Notes under the pieces: generated by a model | What the model was told of the DNA's origin: nothing | The model's database searches: none | Seen by the model: the letters and a program-made list of their open reading frames with translations, nothing else | Source: Kineosphaera sp039812485 | GTDB lineage: Bacteria; Actinomycetota; Actinomycetes; Actinomycetales; Dermatophilaceae | Assembly (NCBI GenBank): GCA_039812485.1 | Contig: JBDIAP010000146.1 | Coordinates: 1 to 9,131, forward strand | Direction of reading: 5' to 3' | Length of the DNA stretch: 9,131 nucleotides | Part shown: one piece after another, positions 6,161 to 9,131 of the stretch | Layout: every line of letters begins with the position of its first letter | Position numbering within the stretch: the first letter of the stretch is position 1 | Program-made: the position numbers and the translations under genes

Positions 6161-7302
6161 CAGGGGGTCACCAGTCCGGAGTAGGAGTGCATGCCGGGGA
6201 AATACATGTTGACGATCGTGAAGTTGACGATGATCGCCAGATAGCCGGCGACCGCGATGAGGTTGGCGGTGCGCAGGCTCCACCCGCTCGTCGCGCGGGC
6301 GTGCAGGTAGGCGGCGTAGATCGTCCAGATGACGAACGTCCACACCTCCTTGGGGTCCCAGCTCCAGTAGGTGCCCCACGCCTGCTGGCCCCAGATGGCG
6401 CCGGCGATGAGCGTGAAGGTCCACAGGGGGAACGCGACGACGACGAGCCCGTAGGCGGTGCGGTCCAGCGACGCGGCGTCGGGCAGCGTCGAGAGGAACC
6501 GGTCGAAGCGCACCGGACGCCCTGATCCCTCGGTGCCCTCGTTGCCCTCGGTGCGCTCGGCCGCGTGGGCCGCGAGCAGAGCCTCGCGGCGGGCCTGGGC
6601 GAGGTGCAGGAGCAGCACGCAGAACGACACCGTGAAGATCGCCGTCGAGAGGATGGCCACCGGCACGTGGATGACGAGCCACGTGCTCTTCAACGACGGC
6701 ACGAGCTCGCTGGCCTGGGTATACCAGACCGTGATCGCGAGCCCGAGCGCGAGCAGCACGGGCGTGACGATGAAGAGCCCGAGCCAGCGCAGGGGCCGCC
6801 GCAAGGCCAGCACGAGGTAGATGGCCATGACGAGGAACGCTGCCGCGCAGGCGAACTCGAACATGTTGCTGACCGGGGCGCGCCCCACCGAGGCCCCCCG
6901 CAGCGCGATCGAGGCGCCGAGCAGCATCGTGCCGAGCCACCCGAGGGTCATGCCGAGCGAGCCCGCGCGAGCCCCGAGGTCGGCGCGGCTGGCCCGGTCG
7001 GCCGCGCGGCGCGCCGCCCCGCGTGCCTCGCCCGACGCCTGCGCAGGCGCGTCCGGCAGCGCGGCGCCCGATCCCGATCCCGAGCCCGATCCCGAGCCCA
7101 CGGCCGCGCCGACCGCCACCTTGGACTGGGCGTCTTGCCGGGCGTCGTGGCGGGCGTCGTGCCGCTCGTCGGAGCGCGCCGACCCGCGCGACCCGGCGGC
7201 GTAGGCGAGGTGGACCGCGAACGCGATCATCGTGAAGGCGAACACGCCCATCGCCCCGTAGAGCACGAGGTTCGACAGTGTGGCCAGGCCGTGGCCGTCC
7301 AT
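6160..7302 (-). CDS. ccsB: Cytochrome c biogenesis protein CcsB (ResC/CcsA-type heme handler)
   Basis: Partner of ResB in System II cytochrome c maturation: together they export heme and attach it to CXXCH apocytochromes on the outer face of the membrane. The 380-residue polytopic protein has the signature tryptophan-rich WWD motif WGTYWSWDPKEVW (309-321), the SNMFEF segment (145-150), and three histidines in the places of the essential CcsA histidines: His212 (IHVPVA), His334 (YLHA) and His372 (GMHSYSG). Helix 1 (about 10-34) is followed by a roughly 75-residue hydrophilic low-complexity insertion (37-112: Arg/His/Asp repeats, then a Gly-Ser run), which makes the protein longer than usual. 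A second charged, Glu-Gly-Thr-rich stretch lies at 238-262 between later helices. ATG 7302 has GGAG (7312-7309) 6 bases upstream. Next downstream is the overlapping DUF4229 gene. Confidence 0.95.
   Translation of the reverse strand: MDGHGLATLSNLVLYGAMGVFAFTMIAFAVHLAYAAGSRGSARSDERHDARHDARQDAQSKVAVGAAVGSGSGSGSGSGAALPDAPAQASGEARGAARRAADRASRADLGARAGSLGMTLGWLGTMLLGASIALRGASVGRAPVSNMFEFACAAAFLVMAIYLVLALRRPLRWLGLFIVTPVLLALGLAITVWYTQASELVPSLKSTWLVIHVPVAILSTAIFTVSFCVLLLHLAQARREALLAAHAAERTEGNEGTEGSGRPVRFDRFLSTLPDAASLDRTAYGLVVVAFPLWTFTLIAGAIWGQQAWGTYWSWDPKEVWTFVIWTIYAAYLHARATSGWSLRTANLIAVAGYLAIIVNFTIVNMYFPGMHSYSGLVTP
7067..7099 (-). repeat. Hexanucleotide tandem repeat inside ccsB
   Basis: Five consecutive hexamers, CCCGAT or CCCGAG on the plus strand (7067-7096, plus a further CCC), encode the Gly-Ser run of the CcsB linker. 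Nearby, two 12-bp units cgggcgtcgtgg/c (7139-7150, 7151-7162) encode the Arg-His-Asp-Ala repeats. Both are multiples of three, so expansion or contraction keeps the frame. Confidence 0.85.
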
Positions 7303-7316
7303 GCGCGGCTCCGTCA

Positions 7317-7389
7317 GTAGTGCGATCCGTGTGAGTAGTGCGATGTCAGTGGTGCGATGTCAGTGGTGCGATCCGTGTCGTGGTGCGAT
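7317..7389 (-). repeat. Imperfect tandem repeat array between resB and ccsB
   Basis: The 10-mer GTRGTGCGAT (plus strand) occurs five times: 7317, 7335, 7349, 7363 and 7380, at steps of 18, 14, 14 and 17 bases. The middle copies form a 14-bp unit with GTCA spacers, and the outer copies share the 13-mer GTGCGATCCGTGT (7320-7332 and 7366-7378). A degenerate sixth copy, tggtgcgcat, lies at 7407-7416. The array occupies most of the resB-ccsB gap, ending just before the ccsB ribosome site. Confidence 0.85.
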
Positions 7390-7426
7390 CGGCCCGAGCG
7401 ATCGCCTGGTGCGCATCGGACGCACC
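7385..7426 (-). terminator. Two consecutive hairpins after resB
   Basis: Reading in the resB direction, the first stem pairs 7421-7426 with 7408-7413 (GGTGCG/CGCACC, 6 bp, 7-base loop). The second pairs 7399-7405 with 7385-7391 (GCGATCG/CGATCGC, 7 bp, 7-base loop). They begin 10 bases past the resB stop. No U-tract follows. They could attenuate read-through into ccsB, protect the resB 3' end or mark an mRNA processing site. Confidence 0.4.
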
Positions 7427-7435
7427 GAGGCCAGC

Positions 7436-9131
7436 CTACGACCCGGCATCGCCGCGTGGCTCGGGCTCGGCCGCGCCGGTCGCCCCGAGTGCCCCCAGCC
7501 GCCCCGCGAGCTCGTCGACGGCGTCGGGAAGCGTCGCGTCCTCGCCGCGGGCCAAGGCGCCGATCTCGACGGCGCTGCGGCCCCCAGGCAGCGGGCGGAC
7601 GCGCACGAACATCCGGCGCCGCCGCACGAGCAGCGACCCGAGCAGCCCGAGCAGGCACACGAGCCCAGCGCCGAGCGCGAGCGGCCGCGCGGGGTCGTAG
7701 CGGGTCGACAGGCCCGCCCACCGGTCGACGCGCTCCAACGTGATCGAGCCGAGCCCGCCGGGCAGCGGCACGGTCTGCCCGACGCCGAGCACGATCTGCA
7801 GCGGCTTGCCGTCGCTGCCCGTGAGCTGCGTCATCGCCGAGGTGTCGAGCGAATACACCGACTGCGGCCCGTTGGGCATGAGCGTGCCCACCCAGCCGCT
7901 GAGCACGAGCGCGGGGTTGCGGGCGTCGGGGAACGCCGAGGCCGGACCGTCGGGGGTCATGAACGCCGTCGGCAGGAACAGCCCGGTGAAGCCCAGCTGC
8001 CTCGGGCTCGCGCCGACGACCTTGACCGAGCCCGTGGAGGTGTAGACGCCGTCCTGCGGCAGGAACGGCGTCGCCTGCCGATAGAGCACGGCACCGGCGG
8101 CGTCGCGCACGGTGATGACCGGCGCATACCCGTTGCCCAGCAGGTAGACCGACGAGTCACCGAACCGCAGCGGCGCGTTGACGGCGAGCCGCCGCTGCTG
8201 CGGCGCGTCGCCGGGCGCGTCGGTCACGGTCGTCGTCGCCTGGAAATCCCGGGCCGCGCCGTATTGCGCGCCGCTCGCGTCGTCCTCGAAGCGCACGTCG
8301 AGGCGGTCGATCGTCACCGTGAACGGCTGCAGGTCGTCGGTGTCGACGAGCGGCCCGGCCGCGAACGTGTCGTAGCCCGAGACCGTGTTGGTCAGCGAAC
8401 CTCCTACGGGGACGATGCGGTCGGCCTTCCAGCCGACGAGATAACCCCAGGCCAGCGCGATGATGACGACGACGATGCCGACGTGGAAGAGCAGGTTGCC
8501 GGTCTCGCGCAGGTAGCCGCTCTCGGCCGCGACCTCCAGCGGGACCTGCCGCTCGTCCGGCTTCTCGCCCGGCGCGCCGGAGTCGTCGTCGCGCCGCAGC
8601 CGGTAGCGCGAGCGGCGCAGCGCCGCGCGCGCCTCGTCGCGCACCGCGGCCGGGGGCGCGTCGACCTCGAAGGCGCGGTGCGCCGAGAGCCGCGCGAGCC
8701 GCGACGGCGCCTTGGGCGGCTGCCCGCGCAGCGCCCGCCAGTGCAGCCGCGTGCGCGGCACGATGCACCCGATGAGCGAGACGACGAGCAGCAGGTAGAT
8801 CGCCGAGAACCACGGCGAGGTGAAGACGTCGAAGAGCCGCAGCCGGTCGGCCCACGGCCCCCACGTCGGGTTGTCGCGCAGGTAGGCGGTGACGGCCGCC
8901 GGGTCGATGTCGCGCTGCGGGAAGACCGACCCCGGCACGGCGGCGACGGCGATGAGCAGCAGGAGCAGCAGCGCGGTGCGCATGCTCGTCAGCTGCCGCC
9001 AGGCCCAGCGCGCCCACCCGATGGGGCCGAGCCCGGTGCGTTGCGGGGCCCCCGGCCCCGCGGCCGTCGTCGTCAGCGCGACGGCGCCGGGGTCGGCGGC
9101 GCCACCTCGCTCGTCCGGCCCCGCGACCGGG
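7436..9131 (-). CDS. resB: Cytochrome c biogenesis protein ResB (5' end outside window)
   Basis: ResB-family partner of CcsB in System II heme delivery and attachment to cytochromes c. The frame stays open to the right edge with no ATG or GTG before the edge, so the start lies outside the window; 564 residues are visible. The obvious internal ATG (8983) is not the start: the codons before it read LGPIGWARWAWRQLTS, the usual ResB lead-in to helix 1 and VPGSVFPQR. Membrane helices are at about visible residues 51-70, 108-124, 213-233 and 484-502; the third contains the conserved ETGNLLFHVG histidine (216). A large extracytoplasmic domain (about 235-480) lies between helices 3 and 4, typical of ResB. 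The C-terminal tail is cytoplasmic and Ala/Glu/Pro-rich. The N-terminal 30 or so visible residues are Gly/Ala/Pro-rich and poorly conserved in appearance. ccsB follows after 133 bases. Confidence 0.95.
   Translation of the reverse strand, partial: PVAGPDERGGAADPGAVALTTTAAGPGAPQRTGLGPIGWARWAWRQLTSMRTALLLLLLIAVAAVPGSVFPQRDIDPAAVTAYLRDNPTWGPWADRLRLFDVFTSPWFSAIYLLLVVSLIGCIVPRTRLHWRALRGQPPKAPSRLARLSAHRAFEVDAPPAAVRDEARAALRRSRYRLRRDDDSGAPGEKPDERQVPLEVAAESGYLRETGNLLFHVGIVVVIIALAWGYLVGWKADRIVPVGGSLTNTVSGYDTFAAGPLVDTDDLQPFTVTIDRLDVRFEDDASGAQYGAARDFQATTTVTDAPGDAPQQRRLAVNAPLRFGDSSVYLLGNGYAPVITVRDAAGAVLYRQATPFLPQDGVYTSTGSVKVVGASPRQLGFTGLFLPTAFMTPDGPASAFPDARNPALVLSGWVGTLMPNGPQSVYSLDTSAMTQLTGSDGKPLQIVLGVGQTVPLPGGLGSITLERVDRWAGLSTRYDPARPLALGAGLVCLLGLLGSLLVRRRRMFVRVRPLPGGRSAVEIGALARGEDATLPDAVDELAGRLGALGATGAAEPEPRGDAGS

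Noticed and set aside
5828..6940. 370-codon minus-strand frame containing the DUF4229 protein as its last 110 residues
   Set aside because: The upstream 260 codons overlap ccsB in another frame and read as Arg/Ala noise; homology begins at the ATG at 6160, which overlaps the ccsB stop.
7317..7389. CRISPR array
   Set aside because: Repeat units are 10-14 bases with spacers of only 4-8 bases that are themselves repeated; a CRISPR needs longer repeats and unique spacers, and no cas genes are present.
1..9131. Mobile element, defence system, tRNA/rRNA or biosynthetic cluster
   Set aside because: I saw no transposase, integrase, terminal repeats, tRNA-like clover-leaf or toxin-antitoxin pair; base composition and codon style look uniform across all genes.

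Overview
The window is GC-rich throughout. Its genes use G/C-ending codons, and the set includes a menaquinone pathway, System II (Ccs/Res) cytochrome c maturation and DUF4229. This points to a Gram-positive, respiring actinobacterium, probably in or near the Micrococcales; the family-level guess is inference from gene content, not a search.

Layout, left to right. (1) Minus strand, 111-1397: acetate kinase, ackA. (2) A 392-base divergent intergenic region (1398-1789) with one AT-rich promoter-like spot and a perfect 8-bp inverted repeat. (3) Plus strand, 1790-3142: a membrane acyltransferase of family 3. (4) A short gap (3143-3251) with three 10-bp repeats, two mutually exclusive hairpins and a -10 element that suggests leaderless transcription of the next gene. 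(5) Plus strand: menE (3252-4433), a small PLDc_N-type membrane protein (4539-4796) and menA (4894-5769). (6) Minus strand, facing them: resB (7436 to the right edge, its start outside the window), a 133-base gap with an imperfect repeat array and two hairpins, ccsB (6160-7302), and a DUF4229 protein (5828-6160) coupled to ccsB by a TGATG overlap. menA and the DUF4229 gene converge across 58 bases.

MenE and MenA act in menaquinone synthesis, the lipid electron carrier. ResB and CcsB carry heme across the membrane and attach it to apocytochromes c, which take electrons onward from menaquinol. The right two thirds is therefore a respiratory-chain assembly locus. AckA generates ATP and acetate from acetyl phosphate; its usual partner pta is not in the window. 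The acyltransferase has no clear functional link to either group.

The genes are ordinary conserved actinobacterial ones. I see no defence system, mobile element, CRISPR array, tRNA, rRNA or new multigene system. What deserves a second look is mostly small-scale: the resB-ccsB repeat array, the alternative hairpins before menE, the inverted repeat before the acyltransferase, and low-complexity insertions in CcsB.
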